Shown here in pieces: positions 47,296-57,697 of a stretch of 64,000 nucleotides of DNA; within the stretch, counting starts at the first letter, position 1; the number at the start of each line of letters is the position of its first letter. Origin of the DNA: Paraplanobispora siamensis (GTDB lineage Bacteria > Actinomycetota > Actinomycetes > Streptosporangiales > Streptosporangiaceae); assembly GCF_016863175.1 (NCBI RefSeq), contig NZ_BOOJ01000048.1:1-64000 (forward strand), in the 5' to 3' direction. The notes under the pieces were generated by a model that saw only the letters and a program-made list of their open reading frames with translations, searched no databases and had not been told where the DNA came from. Position numbers and translations under genes: made by a program.

Positions 47296-50200
47296 ATGCC
47301 TGCTGCCCGCCTCGGCTTTCCCGAGCCCCAGGGCCTCTATCACCCTTCGCACGAGCATGACGCCTGCGGTGTCGCCATGGTCGCCGACGTGGCCGGACGA
47401 CGCAGCCACGACATCGTCACGAAGGCCCTGACGGCGCTGTGCAACCTTGACCACCGGGGGGCCCAGGGTAGCGAACCGGACACCGGTGACGGTGCCGGCA
47501 TCCTCACGCAGATCCCCGATGCCTTCCTGCGCGCGGCCGTGTCCTTCGAGCTGCCCGCCGCCGGCCACTACGCCGCCGGCACGGCCTTCCTGCCGAGCGA
47601 CCCCGAGGCCCGCGCCACCGCCGAGCGGATGATCGGGGAGATCGCCGCCGAGGAGGGCCTGACCGTGCTCGGCTGGCGTGACCTGCCGGTCACCCCCGAC
47701 CTGCCCGGCCCGAGCGCCCGCGCCGTGATGCCGTTCTTCCGCCAGCTGTTCGTCTCCTCCCCGGGCGGAGAGTCCGGCCTGGCGCTGGACCGGCTGGCCT
47801 TCTGCCTGCGCAAGCGGGCCGAGCACGAGGCGGACGTCTACTTCCCCTCGCTGTCGTCGCGGACGATCGTCTACAAGGGCATGCTGACCCCCGGCCAGGT
47901 CGAGCCGTTCTTCCCCGACCTGAGCGACGAGCGCTACGAGAGCGCGATCGCGCTGGTCCACTCCCGCTTCTCCACCAACACCTTCCCGTCGTGGCCGCTG
48001 GCGCACCCCTACCGCTACATCGCCCACAACGGCGAGATCAACACGGTCAAGGGCAACCGCAACTGGATGCGCGCCCGCGAGGCCATGCTGGCCACCGCGA
48101 ACATCCCCGGCGACCTGTCACGGCTCTTCCCGATCTGCGACCCCGACAGCTCCGACACCGGCTCCTTCGACGAGGCGCTGGAGCTGCTCCACCTCGCCGG
48201 CCGCTCGCTGCCGCACGCCGTGCTGATGATGATCCCCGAGGCGTGGGAGAACCACACCGAGATGGACCCCGCGCGGCGGGCCTTCTACGAGTTCCACGCC
48301 TCCCTGATGGAGGCCTGGGACGGCCCCGCCTCGATCACCTTCTCCGACGGCACCCTCGTCGGCGCCGTCCTCGACCGCAACGGCCTGCGCCCGGGCCGCT
48401 TCTGGGTCACCGACGACGGCCTCGTCGTCCTCGGCTCCGAAGCCGGCGTCCTGGACATCGCCCCCGAGCGCGTGGTCCGCAAGGGCCGTCTGCAGCCGGG
48501 CCGGATGTTCCTGGTCGACACCTCCCTCGGAAAGATCATCGAGGACGACCAGATCAAGTCCGAGCTCGCCGCCGAACTCCCCTACGAGGAGTGGCTGCAC
48601 GCCGGGCTGGTCCGCTTCGAGGAGCTGCCCGCCCGCACCCGCGGCGTGCAGCCCGACGGCGTCGAGGGCGACACCCGCGAGGCGCTCGTCAAGCGTCAGC
48701 AGACCTTCGGCTACACCGAGGAGGAGCTGCGCATCATCCTGGCCCCGATGGCCAGGACCGGCGCCGAGCCGATCGGCTCGATGGGCACCGACACGCCCGT
48801 CGCCGTGCTCAGCGAGAAGCCCCGGCTGCTGTTCGACTACTTCAGCCAGCTGTTCGCCCAGGTCACCAACCCGCCGCTGGACGCCATCCGCGAGGAGCTC
48901 GTCACCTCCCTGGCCAGCACCCTCGGCCCCGAGGGCAACCTGCTCGACCCGGGCCCGGCCTCCTGCCGCCAGCTGGTCCTGCCGTACCCGGTGATCGACA
49001 ACGACGAGCTCGCCAAGATCATCCACATCAACGACGAGGGCGCCCTGCCGGGCTTCCAGCCGTACGTCGTCTCCGGCCTGTACGAGGTCGCCGGCGGCGG
49101 CGAGGCCCTGCTGCGCCGCCTGGAGGAGATCCGGGCCGAGGTCTCCCAGGCCATCCGCGACGGCGCGCGCATCATCGTGCTGTCCGACCGCGGCTCCACC
49201 GAGACCCTCGCCCCGATCCCGTCGCTGCTGCTCACGGGCGCGGTCCACCACCACCTCATCGCCGAGAAGACCCGCACCCGCGTCGGCCTGGTCATCGAGG
49301 CCGGCGACGCCCGCGAGTGCCACCACATGGCGCTGCTCATCGGCTACGGCGCCGGCGCGGTCAACCCCTACCTCGCCATCGAGACCGTCGAGGACCTCGT
49401 CGCCTCCGGCGTCCTGGCCGTCGACCGGCACAAGGCCGTGCGCAACCTCATCAAGGCGTACGGCAAGGGCGTCCTGAAGGTCATGTCCAAGATGGGCGTC
49501 TCCACGGTCGCCTCCTACACCGGCGCGCAGATCTTCGAGGCGCTCGGACTCGGCCAGGACGTCATCGACGCCTGCTTCGCCGGGACCACCTCCCGCCTGG
49601 GCGGCGTCGGCTTCGACGTCCTGGCGCGCGAGACCGCCGAGCGGCACCGCCGCGCCTACCCGCGCGCCGGCAACGCCCACCGCCGCCTGGAGGTCGGCGG
49701 CGAGTACCAGTGGCGCCGCGAGGGCGAGCCCCACCTGTTCAACCCCGAGACCGTCTTCAAGCTGCAGCACGCCACCCGCACCCGCCGCTACGAGATCTTC
49801 AAGGAGTACACGAACCTCGTGGACTCCCAGGCGGAGAAGCTGATGACGCTGCGCGGCCTGTTCCGCCTGCGCGAGGGCCTGCGCCCGCCGGTCCCGGTCG
49901 AGGAGGTCGAGCCGGTCAGCGAGATCGTCAAGCGCTTCTCCACCGGAGCCATGTCCTACGGCTCCATCTCCCGGGAGGCCCACGAGACCCTCGCCATCGC
50001 GATGAACCGGCTGGGCGGCAAGTCCAACACCGGTGAGGGCGGCGAGGACCCCGAGCGCCTGTACGACCCGGCCCGCCGCTCCGCGATCAAGCAGGTGGCC
50101 TCCGGCCGCTTCGGCGTCACCAGCGAGTACCTCGTCAACGCCGACGACCTGCAGATCAAGATGGCCCAGGGCGCCAAGCCCGGCGAGGGCGGCCAGCTGC

Positions 50201-51822
50201 CCGGCCACAAGGTCTACCCGTGGGTGGCCAAGACCCGGCACTCCACCCCCGGCGTCGGCCTCATCTCGCCGCCGCCGCACCACGACATCTACTCCATCGA
50301 GGACCTCGCCCAGCTCATCCACGACCTGAAGAACGCCAACCCGGTCGCCCGCGTGCACGTCAAGCTCGTGGCCGAGGTCGGCGTCGGCACGGTCGCGGCG
50401 GGCGTCAGCAAGGCCCACGCCGACGTCGTGCTCATCTCCGGCCACGACGGCGGCACCGGCGCCTCCCCGCTGACCTCCCTCAAGCACGCCGGCGCCCCCT
50501 GGGAGCTCGGCCTGGCCGAGACCCAGCAGACGCTGCTGCTCAACGGCCTGCGCGACCGCATCGTCGTCCAGGTCGACGGCCAGCTCAAGACCGGCCGCGA
50601 CGTCGTCATCGCCGCCCTGCTCGGCGCCGAGGAGTACGGCTTCGCCACCGCCCCGCTGGTCGTCTCGGGCTGCGTCATGATGCGCGTGTGCCACCTGGAC
50701 ACCTGCCCGGTCGGCGTCGCCACCCAGAACCCCGAGCTGCGCAAGCGCTTCACCGGCAAGCCGGAGTTCGTGGTCAACTTCTTCGAGTTCATCGCCGAGG
50801 AGGTCCGGGAGTACCTCGCCCAGCTGGGCTTCCGCTCCCTGGACGAGGCCATCGGCCACGCCGAACTGCTCGACACCGCCTCGGCCGAGGACCACTGGAA
50901 GGCCTCGGGCCTGGACCTGTCGCCCATCCTGCACCGGCCCGAACTGCCCGAGAGCGCGGCGCTGCGCCGTACGGTCGAGCAGGACCACGGCCTGGCCGCG
51001 GCGCTGGACAACACCCTGATCCAGCTCGCCGAGGGCGCCCTCAACGAGGGCCGCCGGGTCACGCTGGACCTGCCCATCCGCAACGTCAACCGCACGGTCG
51101 GCACCATGCTCGGCCACGAGGTGACCAAGCGGTACGGCGGAGCCGGCCTGCCCGACAACACCATCGACGTACGCTTCACCGGTTCGGCGGGCAACTCCTT
51201 CGGCGCCTTCGTGCCCAAGGGCATCACGCTGCGCCTGACCGGCGACGCCAACGACTACCTCGGCAAGGGCCTGTCCGGCGGCCGGATCACCGTCCAGCCG
51301 CACGACGTGGCCCCCCTGGAGGGCCACATCATCGCCGGCAACGTCGCCCTTTACGGCGCCACCTCCGGCGAGGTCTACGTCCGCGGCGTCATGGGCGAGC
51401 GCTTCTGCGTCCGCAACTCCGGCGCCACCGCGGTCGTCGAGGGCGTCGGCGACCACGGCTGCGAGTACATGACCGGCGGCAAGGTCGTCGTCCTCGGCCC
51501 CACCGGCCGCAACTTCGCGGCCGGCATGTCCGGCGGCGTCGCCTACCTGCTCGACCTCGACCCGGCGCGGGTCAACCGCGAGATGGTCGAGATCGAGACC
51601 CTCGGCGAGGCCGACGCCGACGAACTGCGGGAGATCGTCGAGACCCACCTGGCCGAGACCGGCTCCACGATCGCCAAGCGCCTGCTCGCCGACTGGGACC
51701 CGGCGCGCTTCAGCAAGATCATGCCCACCGACTACAAGCGGGTCCTGCAGGCCGCCGAGGCCGCGCGCCTGGAGGGCCGGGACATCGACGAGGCGGTCAT
51801 GACCGCTGCGGTCCAGGGATAA
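47296..51822 (+). CDS. gltB: glutamate synthase large subunit
   Basis: 1508 residues, full-length NADPH-type alpha subunit. After a 23-residue propeptide the N-terminal nucleophile is Cys24 in [11 protein letters not shown] (class II glutamine amidotransferase). Next come the central and FMN domains, with [22 protein letters not shown]-type FMN contacts and [14 protein letters not shown]. The 3Fe-4S cysteines are in [15 protein letters not shown] (about 1125-1140), and a C-terminal GXGXG helix domain follows. It makes two glutamates from glutamine and 2-oxoglutarate. ATG with GGGAGG upstream. Operon with gltD. Confidence 0.98.
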   Translation: MPAARLGFPEPQGLYHPSHEHDACGVAMVADVAGRRSHDIVTKALTALCNLDHRGAQGSEPDTGDGAGILTQIPDAFLRAAVSFELPAAGHYAAGTAFLPSDPEARATAERMIGEIAAEEGLTVLGWRDLPVTPDLPGPSARAVMPFFRQLFVSSPGGESGLALDRLAFCLRKRAEHEADVYFPSLSSRTIVYKGMLTPGQVEPFFPDLSDERYESAIALVHSRFSTNTFPSWPLAHPYRYIAHNGEINTVKGNRNWMRAREAMLATANIPGDLSRLFPICDPDSSDTGSFDEALELLHLAGRSLPHAVLMMIPEAWENHTEMDPARRAFYEFHASLMEAWDGPASITFSDGTLVGAVLDRNGLRPGRFWVTDDGLVVLGSEAGVLDIAPERVVRKGRLQPGRMFLVDTSLGKIIEDDQIKSELAAELPYEEWLHAGLVRFEELPARTRGVQPDGVEGDTREALVKRQQTFGYTEEELRIILAPMARTGAEPIGSMGTDTPVAVLSEKPRLLFDYFSQLFAQVTNPPLDAIREELVTSLASTLGPEGNLLDPGPASCRQLVLPYPVIDNDELAKIIHINDEGALPGFQPYVVSGLYEVAGGGEALLRRLEEIRAEVSQAIRDGARIIVLSDRGSTETLAPIPSLLLTGAVHHHLIAEKTRTRVGLVIEAGDARECHHMALLIGYGAGAVNPYLAIETVEDLVASGVLAVDRHKAVRNLIKAYGKGVLKVMSKMGVSTVASYTGAQIFEALGLGQDVIDACFAGTTSRLGGVGFDVLARETAERHRRAYPRAGNAHRRLEVGGEYQWRREGEPHLFNPETVFKLQHATRTRRYEIFKEYTNLVDSQAEKLMTLRGLFRLREGLRPPVPVEEVEPVSEIVKRFSTGAMSYGSISREAHETLAIAMNRLGGKSNTGEGGEDPERLYDPARRSAIKQVASGRFGVTSEYLVNADDLQIKMAQGAKPGEGGQLPGHKVYPWVAKTRHSTPGVGLISPPPHHDIYSIEDLAQLIHDLKNANPVARVHVKLVAEVGVGTVAAGVSKAHADVVLISGHDGGTGASPLTSLKHAGAPWELGLAETQQTLLLNGLRDRIVVQVDGQLKTGRDVVIAALLGAEEYGFATAPLVVSGCVMMRVCHLDTCPVGVATQNPELRKRFTGKPEFVVNFFEFIAEEVREYLAQLGFRSLDEAIGHAELLDTASAEDHWKASGLDLSPILHRPELPESAALRRTVEQDHGLAAALDNTLIQLAEGALNEGRRVTLDLPIRNVNRTVGTMLGHEVTKRYGGAGLPDNTIDVRFTGSAGNSFGAFVPKGITLRLTGDANDYLGKGLSGGRITVQPHDVAPLEGHIIAGNVALYGATSGEVYVRGVMGERFCVRNSGATAVVEGVGDHGCEYMTGGKVVVLGPTGRNFAAGMSGGVAYLLDLDPARVNREMVEIETLGEADADELREIVETHLAETGSTIAKRLLADWDPARFSKIMPTDYKRVLQAAEAARLEGRDIDEAVMTAAVQG

Positions 51823-51836
51823 GGGAGGTAACACCG

Positions 51837-53315
51837 ATGGCTGACCCGAAGGGTTTCCTGAACCACGGGCGCGAGCTGCCGGCGCGCCGCCCGGTGGACG
51901 TCCGCATCCGCGACTGGCGTGAGGTCTACCAGGACTTCCCCGCCGAGAAGCTGACCAAGCAGGCGTCCCGCTGCATGGACTGCGGCATCCCGTTTTGCCA
52001 CAACGGCTGCCCGCTCGGCAACCTCATCCCCGAGTGGAACGACCTGGTCTACCGCGACGACTGGCGCGAGGCGATCGAGCGGCTGCACGCCACCAACAAC
52101 TTCCCGGAGTTCACCGGCCGCCTGTGCCCGGCTCCGTGTGAGGCGGCGTGCGTCCTCGGCATCAACTCCGACCCCGTGGCCATCAAGCGGGTCGAGGTCG
52201 AGATCATCGACCGCGCCTTCGACGAGGGCTGGGTCACCCCGCAGATCCCGGCCACCAGGACCGGCAAGCGCGTGGCGGTCGTCGGCTCGGGCCCCGCGGG
52301 CCTGGCCGCCGCCCAGCAGCTCACCCGCGCCGGGCACGACGTGGTGGTCTTCGAGCGGGCCGACCGCATCGGCGGCCTGCTGCGCTACGGCATCCCCGAG
52401 TTCAAGATGGAGAAGCGGCACATCGACCGCCGGCTCGAGCAGATGCGGGCCGAGGGCACCGAGTTCCGCACCGGCGTCAACGTCGGCGTGGACGTCACCG
52501 CCGCCCGGCTCCGCGAGGAGTTCGACGCCGTCGTGCTGGCCGGCGGCGCCACCCAGTGGCGCGACCTGCCCGTCGCCGGGCGCGACCTGAAGGGCGTCTA
52601 CCAGGCGATGGAGTACCTCCCGCCGGCCAACAAGGTCCAGGAGGGCGACTTCGCCGAGTCCCCGATCTCGGCCGAGGGCAAGCACGTGGTCGTGATCGGC
52701 GGCGGCGACACCGGCGCCGACTGCATCGGCACCGCCATCCGCCAGGGCGCCGCCTCGGTGACCCAGCTGGAGATCATGCCGCAGCCGCCGGCCGCCCGCC
52801 CCGGCAGCCAGCCGTGGCCCACCTTCCCCATCCTGTTCAAGATGGAGAGCGCCCACGAGGAGCTGGCCGACGGCGGCGGCGACCGGGTCTACGCGGTCTC
52901 CACCACCGAGTTCGTCGGCGACGCCGACGGCAACGTCCGGGCGCTGCGCCTGGTCGAGGTCGAGGGCCCGCAGACCGGCTTCAAGCCGATCCCCGGCACC
53001 GAGCGGGAGATCCCGGCCGAGCTGGTCACCCTGTCGATGGGCTTCCTCGGCCCGGAGAAGGGCGCGCTGCTGCAGGACCTGGCCGCCGAGGGTGGCGACG
53101 ACTTCTACGACGCGCGCGGCAACGTCGCCCGCGACAGGGACTACCAGTCCAAGGTGGAGGGCGTCTTCGTCGCCGGTGACATGGGCCGCGGCCAGTCGCT
53201 GATCGTCTGGGCGATCGCCGAGGGCCGCTCGGCCGCCGCGGCGGCCGACCGCTACCTCACCGGGCAGACCGCCCTGCCGGTGGCGATCCCGCCGACCGCC
53301 CGCCCGCTGGTCTGA
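51837..53315 (+). CDS. gltD: glutamate synthase small subunit
   Basis: 492 residues. N-terminal iron-sulfur cysteines in CMDCGIPFCHNGCPLGN (46-62) and CPAPCEAAC, FAD motif VVGSGPAGLAAAQQ and NADPH motif VIGGGDTGADCIG. It passes electrons from NADPH to GltB. AAGGGAGGTAA sits before the ATG, 14 bp after the gltB stop. Followed at once by a perfect hairpin. Confidence 0.98.
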   Translation: MADPKGFLNHGRELPARRPVDVRIRDWREVYQDFPAEKLTKQASRCMDCGIPFCHNGCPLGNLIPEWNDLVYRDDWREAIERLHATNNFPEFTGRLCPAPCEAACVLGINSDPVAIKRVEVEIIDRAFDEGWVTPQIPATRTGKRVAVVGSGPAGLAAAQQLTRAGHDVVVFERADRIGGLLRYGIPEFKMEKRHIDRRLEQMRAEGTEFRTGVNVGVDVTAARLREEFDAVVLAGGATQWRDLPVAGRDLKGVYQAMEYLPPANKVQEGDFAESPISAEGKHVVVIGGGDTGADCIGTAIRQGAASVTQLEIMPQPPAARPGSQPWPTFPILFKMESAHEELADGGGDRVYAVSTTEFVGDADGNVRALRLVEVEGPQTGFKPIPGTEREIPAELVTLSMGFLGPEKGALLQDLAAEGGDDFYDARGNVARDRDYQSKVEGVFVAGDMGRGQSLIVWAIAEGRSAAAAADRYLTGQTALPVAIPPTARPLV

Positions 53316-53319
53316 CCCT

Positions 53320-53345
53320 CCGGGGTCCCCTCCGCGGGACCCCGG
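53320..53345 (+). terminator. gltBD terminator hairpin
   Basis: CCGGGGTCCC (53320-53329) and GGGACCCCGG (53336-53345) form a perfect 10-bp stem with a six-base loop, four bases after the gltD stop. Confidence 0.8.
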
Positions 53346-53350
53346 ACCCC

Positions 53351-53380
53351 GGACCCCGGTTCACCGGACCCCGGTTCACC
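53351..53380. repeat. 15-bp tandem repeat
   Basis: Two exact copies of GGACCCCGGTTCACC (53351-53365 and 53366-53380), with a partial third GGACCC. Downstream of gltD; no known role. Confidence 0.85.
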
Positions 53381-53573
53381 GGACCCGTCCCCGTGCTCCG
53401 TCCCGCCCTCCGGCGGGGGAGCGGGGGGACGGGTTCCGCGTTTCCGGGAGGGGACGGGCCCGAGGTCTCCGGGAGGCTCCCCGGGAGGGCTCTCTGGGCA
53501 GGGGTACGGCGGGCCGTACCCGTGCCGATCCGCCATGACGGGGGCACCGGGACCCGCCAGGCGCGTAAGGTCG

Positions 53574-53591
53574 GAGATATAGCTATATCTC
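53574..53591. promoter_or_regulatory. perfect 18-bp palindrome upstream of the protease gene
   Basis: GAGATATAGCTATATCTC is identical to its reverse complement and lies 72 bp before the protease ATG in an AT-rich island; GGCTATATGCC follows about 20 bp downstream and shares CTATAT. The size and symmetry fit a dimeric repressor operator. No regulator gene is adjacent. Confidence 0.65.
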
Positions 53592-53663
53592 GATTTCAAA
53601 TTGCTTTGGTGGCTATATGCCTGAAAGATGCTTCTTCTTGGTTCCGGCAGGCATGGAGAGTCG

Positions 53664-55370
53664 ATGAAGCGCGCAATCGGGCGTCTGGCAGCGATGGTGA
53701 CCGCCGTCACCGTGGCCGGCACCCTCACCACCGGCGGCACGGCCAGCGGAGCGACGGCCGCCCCACAGGTCCGCGACTATCTCGTCTTCTACGCCGACGG
53801 CGCCCACACCGGAGCGATGCGGGCCATCACCGCCGCCGGCGGCACCGCCCTGTCGACCGAGGGCAAACTCCGCTACATCATCGCCAGAGGCCCCGGCTCC
53901 CGCTTCGTGGAGAGCCTCGCCGACAGCGACGCCGTCGCCGGAATCTCCTCCGACCGCAAGATCGGCTACGCCACCGCGCTCCCCGCCGCCTCACCGGCCT
54001 CGATCGGCCCGGCCGCCACCGCCTTCCCCGACAGCCAAGCCCTGTCCGTCGCCTCCAGCCGGCCCGAACCGCTCGCCGGACGGCAGTGGGACATGAAGAT
54101 GATCGGCGCCACCGCCGACCGCTCCCACGCCAGCGCGCCCGGCCACCGGAAGGTACGCGTCGGCATCATCGACACCGGCGTCGACGGCAACCACCCCGAC
54201 ATCGCCCCCAACTTCGACCGCGCCCTCAGCCGCAACTTCGTCACCGACCGGCCCGACGACCCCAACGGCGCCGAACTCGACGGCCCCTGCGAGTTCCCCG
54301 GCTGCAAGGACCCCGTCGACTGGGACGACGACGGCCACGGCACCCACGTGGCCAGCACGATCGGCTCCCCGGCCAACGGCCTGGGCATCGCCGGCGTCGC
54401 CCCCGACGTCACGATCGTCAACCTGCGCGCCGGCCAGGACTCGGGCCTGTTCTTCCTCAAGCCCAGCCTCGACGCCCTCACCTACGCCGCCGACAACGGC
54501 ATCGACGTGGTCAACATGAGCTACTACGTCGACCCGTGGCTGTTCAACTGCACCGCCAACCCCGCCGATTCCAAGGCCGAGCAGCTCGAACAGCGCGGCA
54601 TCATCACCGGCATGCAGCGCGCCCTCGACTACGCCCGCAAACACGGCGTCACCCTGATCAGCGCGATCGGCAACGGCTCCACCGACCTGGGCAAGCCCAA
54701 GCGCGACACCAGCAGCCCCGACTACCCGCTGGAGACCGAGCGCGTCCGCAAGGTCGACAACTCCTGCCTCAACGTCCCGGCCGAGTCCAAGGGCGTCATC
54801 TCCGTCACCGCCCTGGGACCCAGCAAGCGCAAGTCCTACTTCTCCGACTACGGCATCGAGCAGGCCGACCTGTCGGCCCCCGGCGGCGACGAGTACGACG
54901 GCGGCTCCAAGCCCGACGTCACCAGGCTCATCCTCGCCGCCGTCCCCAAGCGCCTGCTCGACAAGCAGGGCCTGCTCGCCTCCGACGGCACCCCCAAGAC
55001 CCCCATGGTCGTACGCGACTGCCAGCGCGGCGTGTGCGCCTACTACCAGTACCTGGCCGGCACCTCCATGGCCGCCCCGCACGTCACCGGCGTGGCCGCC
55101 ATCCTGATCGGCCGCTTCGGCGCCCCCTCCACCGACGGCGTCACCATGCCGCCCGCCGAGGTCCAGCGCCTGCTGTACGCCAGCGCCACCAAGAAGGCCT
55201 GCCCCTCGCCCCGCAAGTACGTCTACCGCTTCGAGGACCAGAAGACCACCCACACCTGCGAGGGCTCCAAGTCCCGCAACGGCTTCTACGGCCACGGCAT
55301 CGTCAGCGCCGCCAAGGCCGCCACCATCCACGCCGACGGACCCACCGCCCCGGTCGGCAGGGGCGACTGA
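53664..55370 (+). CDS. secreted S8 (subtilisin-like) serine protease
   Basis: 568 residues. Signal peptide (1-34, ending GATAAP), an inhibitor-like propeptide (about 35-115), then the S8 domain with catalytic Asp170 in VGIIDTGVDG, His225 in DGHGTHVAS and Ser468 in GTSMAAPHVTG; the oxyanion Asn is in SAIGNGS. Cys-containing inserts (CEFPGC, DCQRGVC) suggest disulfides. Exported and probably self-processed. GGAGAG precedes the ATG; an upstream 18-bp palindrome suggests repressor control. A strong hairpin follows the gene. Confidence 0.93.
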   Translation: MKRAIGRLAAMVTAVTVAGTLTTGGTASGATAAPQVRDYLVFYADGAHTGAMRAITAAGGTALSTEGKLRYIIARGPGSRFVESLADSDAVAGISSDRKIGYATALPAASPASIGPAATAFPDSQALSVASSRPEPLAGRQWDMKMIGATADRSHASAPGHRKVRVGIIDTGVDGNHPDIAPNFDRALSRNFVTDRPDDPNGAELDGPCEFPGCKDPVDWDDDGHGTHVASTIGSPANGLGIAGVAPDVTIVNLRAGQDSGLFFLKPSLDALTYAADNGIDVVNMSYYVDPWLFNCTANPADSKAEQLEQRGIITGMQRALDYARKHGVTLISAIGNGSTDLGKPKRDTSSPDYPLETERVRKVDNSCLNVPAESKGVISVTALGPSKRKSYFSDYGIEQADLSAPGGDEYDGGSKPDVTRLILAAVPKRLLDKQGLLASDGTPKTPMVVRDCQRGVCAYYQYLAGTSMAAPHVTGVAAILIGRFGAPSTDGVTMPPAEVQRLLYASATKKACPSPRKYVYRFEDQKTTHTCEGSKSRNGFYGHGIVSAAKAATIHADGPTAPVGRGD

Positions 55371-55375
55371 CGGCC

Positions 55376-55412
55376 GCCGGCCCGGCCGGGAGTCCCTCCC
55401 CGCCGGGCCGGC
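55376..55412 (+). terminator. terminator hairpin after the S8 protease
   Basis: GCCGGCCCGGC (55376-55386) pairs perfectly with GCCGGGCCGGC (55402-55412); inside, GGGAG and CTCCC form five more pairs. It starts five bases after the stop codon. Confidence 0.75.
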
Positions 55413-55459
55413 GCCCCGGACCGGGCCTGCCGCCCGGCCGTACCGCATAGCGTGGAACC

Positions 55460-55843
55460 ATGACGTATCACCTCATCGGGCAGGCCGCGATGGTGGTGCA
55501 CTTCCTGTTCCTGGCCTTCATGGCCGTCGGCGGATTCCTCGCCTGGCGCTGGCCCCGCCTCATCTGGGCCCACCTCGCCGTCGCCGCCTGGGGGGTGCTC
55601 TCCGTCATCACCGGCATGGAATGCCCGCTGACCGTCGTGGAGGACTGGGGACGGCGCAACGCCGGAGAGCAGGGCCTGCCGCCCTCCGGATTCATCGACC
55701 ACTACATCGAAGGGGTCGTCTACCCCGAGGAGCACACGAACCTCGCCCGGCTGGCCGTCGCCGCCCTCGTGATCGTCTCCTGGGCGGGCTTCCTGCGACT
55801 GCGGGCGCGAGCCGGCTCACCACCTCGCATCACCCGCGAGTAG
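55460..55843 (+). CDS. DUF2784 family membrane protein
   Basis: 127 residues. Three membrane segments (about 8-27, 33-52, 95-114), with the family-typical ITGMECPLTVVEDWGRR and FIDHYIEGVVYPE between them. DUF2784 proteins are small membrane proteins of unknown function; the conserved Cys, Glu and His suggest a cofactor site. ATG start at 55460. Confidence 0.88.
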   Translation: MTYHLIGQAAMVVHFLFLAFMAVGGFLAWRWPRLIWAHLAVAAWGVLSVITGMECPLTVVEDWGRRNAGEQGLPPSGFIDHYIEGVVYPEEHTNLARLAVAALVIVSWAGFLRLRARAGSPPRITRE

Positions 55844-55921
55844 CATCACGTCACCGAGTTTTTCGCCCGTGATATGACCCTCGTCACTCCCCAGTGGTCT
55901 GTACCAATTAAGGTAGGACCC

Positions 55922-57352
55922 GTGACTCGTCGCGCGAAAATCGTCTGCACTCTCGGCCCTGCCACGTCCTCACCCGAACGCCTCCGCGAGCTCATCGCGG
56001 CAGGCATGGACGTGGCCCGTTTCAACCTCAGCCACGGCAGCCACGAGCTGCACAAGGAGGTATACGACAGGGTGAGGGAGGTCGCCGCCGACCTCGGCCG
56101 CGGCGTGGGCGTACTCGCCGACCTGCAGGGTCCCAAGATCCGCGTCGGCAAGTTCGAAGAGGGCCCCGTCCGCCTCGGCTTCGGCGACGTCTTCACCATC
56201 ACCACCGAAGAGGTCCCCGGCGACCGCGAACAGGTCTCCACCACCTACCTGGGCCTGCCCAAGGACGTCCGCCCCGGCGACAGCATCCTCGTCGACGACG
56301 GCCGCGTGCACCTGGAGGTCACCCGCGTCGACGGCCCCCGCGTCACCACCCGCGTCGTCATCGGCGGCATGATCTCCGACAACAAGGGCCTCAACCTGCC
56401 CGGCGTCAACGTCAGCGCCCCCGCCCTGACCGACAAGGACGAGGCCGACCTGCGCTGGGCCCTGCGCACCGGCTTCGACCTCATCGCCCTGTCCTTCGTG
56501 CGCCGCCCCTCCGACGCCGACGTGGTCCGCAACATCATGGAGCAGGAGGCCGTCCGCCTCCCGCTGCTCGCCAAGATCGAGAAGCCCCAGGCCGTCGACC
56601 GCCTCCCCGAGATCATCGAAGCCTTCGACGGCATCATGGTCGCCCGCGGCGACCTCGGCGTCGAGCTCCCCCTCGAAGAGGTCCCGATCGTCCAGCAGCG
56701 CGCCATCGAGCTGTGCCGCGAGAAGGCCCGCCCGGTCATCGTCGCCACCCAGATGCTCGACTCGATGATGAACGCCCCCCGCCCCACCCGGGCCGAGGCC
56801 TCCGACGTCGCCTACGCCGTCATGGACGGCGCCGACGCCGTCATGCTCTCCGGCGAGACCTCCGTGGGCAACTACCCCATCGAGTCCGTCAACACGATGA
56901 GCCGCATCGCCACCGCCGCCGAGCGGTCGGTCCTGGAGGCCACCCACCGCCTCGACCGGCTCCCCGAGACCACCGGAGGCGCCATCGCCCGCGCCGCCGC
57001 CGAGGTCGGCGCCATCGTCGGCGCCAAGGCCCTGGTCGCCTTCACCATGTCCGGCGAGACCGCCCGCCGCCTGGCCCGCTATCGCTCGCCCATCCCGCTC
57101 CTGGCCTTCACCTCCTCGCCCCACGTGCGCAACCAGCTCGCCCTGACCTGGGGCGTGGAGACCTTCGAGGTCCCCTTCGTCCACCACACCGACGACATGG
57201 TCCGCCAGGTCGAGGCCTCCCTGCTCGCCCACGCCCGCCTGGAGAAGGGCGACAAGGTCGTCATCGTCGCCGGCTCCCCGCCCGGCACCGCCGGCTCCAC
57301 CAACGCCCTGCGCGTGCACACCATCGGCTCCGCCGTCGCCCACCCGGGCTGA
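55922..57352 (+). CDS. pyk: pyruvate kinase
   Basis: 476 residues, full length. Catalytic parts visible: KIVCTLGPATSS, RFNLSHGSHELH, DLQGPKIRVG, LLAKIEKPQAVD, MVARGDLGVELPLEEVP and VATQMLDSMMNAPRPTRAEASDVA, then the C-terminal allosteric domain. It makes pyruvate and ATP from PEP. GTG at 55922 chosen because AAGGTAGGA precedes it; an upstream ATG at 55874 would add 16 unrelated residues. A strong hairpin follows. Confidence 0.97.
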   Translation: MTRRAKIVCTLGPATSSPERLRELIAAGMDVARFNLSHGSHELHKEVYDRVREVAADLGRGVGVLADLQGPKIRVGKFEEGPVRLGFGDVFTITTEEVPGDREQVSTTYLGLPKDVRPGDSILVDDGRVHLEVTRVDGPRVTTRVVIGGMISDNKGLNLPGVNVSAPALTDKDEADLRWALRTGFDLIALSFVRRPSDADVVRNIMEQEAVRLPLLAKIEKPQAVDRLPEIIEAFDGIMVARGDLGVELPLEEVPIVQQRAIELCREKARPVIVATQMLDSMMNAPRPTRAEASDVAYAVMDGADAVMLSGETSVGNYPIESVNTMSRIATAAERSVLEATHRLDRLPETTGGAIARAAAEVGAIVGAKALVAFTMSGETARRLARYRSPIPLLAFTSSPHVRNQLALTWGVETFEVPFVHHTDDMVRQVEASLLAHARLEKGDKVVIVAGSPPGTAGSTNALRVHTIGSAVAHPG

Positions 57353-57531
57353 CCCGCGCCGGGCACGGCTCCCGCACCACACCTCGGGGCCTGCGCCGTC
57401 CACCGGGACGGCCCAGGCCCCGGCCGGTGTGCTCTCCACGCCCTTGGACGGGCGAGTCGTGACGCACGGGGGCCGACGGACCCGCCCGTGGGGCGCGTCC
57501 GGGGCAGAGCGGGTGTCGCCCACCCGGGCTG
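57335..57531. repeat. 17-bp direct repeat spanning the pyk end
   Basis: GTCGCCCACCCGGGCTG occurs at 57335-57351, the last codons of pyk, and again at 57515-57531. The 163 bp between include the pyk terminator. Confidence 0.8.
57386..57421 (+). terminator. pyk terminator hairpin
   Basis: GGGGCCTG (57386-57393) pairs with CAGGCCCC (57414-57421); after one C-C mismatch GCCGTCC pairs with GGACGGC around an ACCG loop. Located 33 bp after the pyk stop. Confidence 0.8.
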
Positions 57532-57697
57532 CGCCGTACGGCACGCGGGTCCGGCCCTCGACGTGGGTGTGGAGGCGGCGATGGGAGTGAGGCCGATATG
57601 TGACCGGCGGGCGCAGCCCCTTGGGAGCCGAAGCCCGCGCCACTCGCAGAGAAGCGCGGACCCCGACACGCGTCCCTGAGCGGCGCCTGACGGCAGG
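57422..57697. other. gap between pyk and LAGLIDADG gene, nothing recognised
   Basis: With the pyk terminator, the whole pyk to LAGLIDADG gap is about 345 bp. No gene seen; the only structure is the second copy of the 17-bp direct repeat. Confidence 0.5.

Noticed and set aside
48118-51834. Very long open frame antisense to gltB (over 1200 codons)
   Set aside because: It mirrors the GC-biased codon third positions of gltB; its protein is Gly/Ala/Val/Asp/Leu-rich without any domain.
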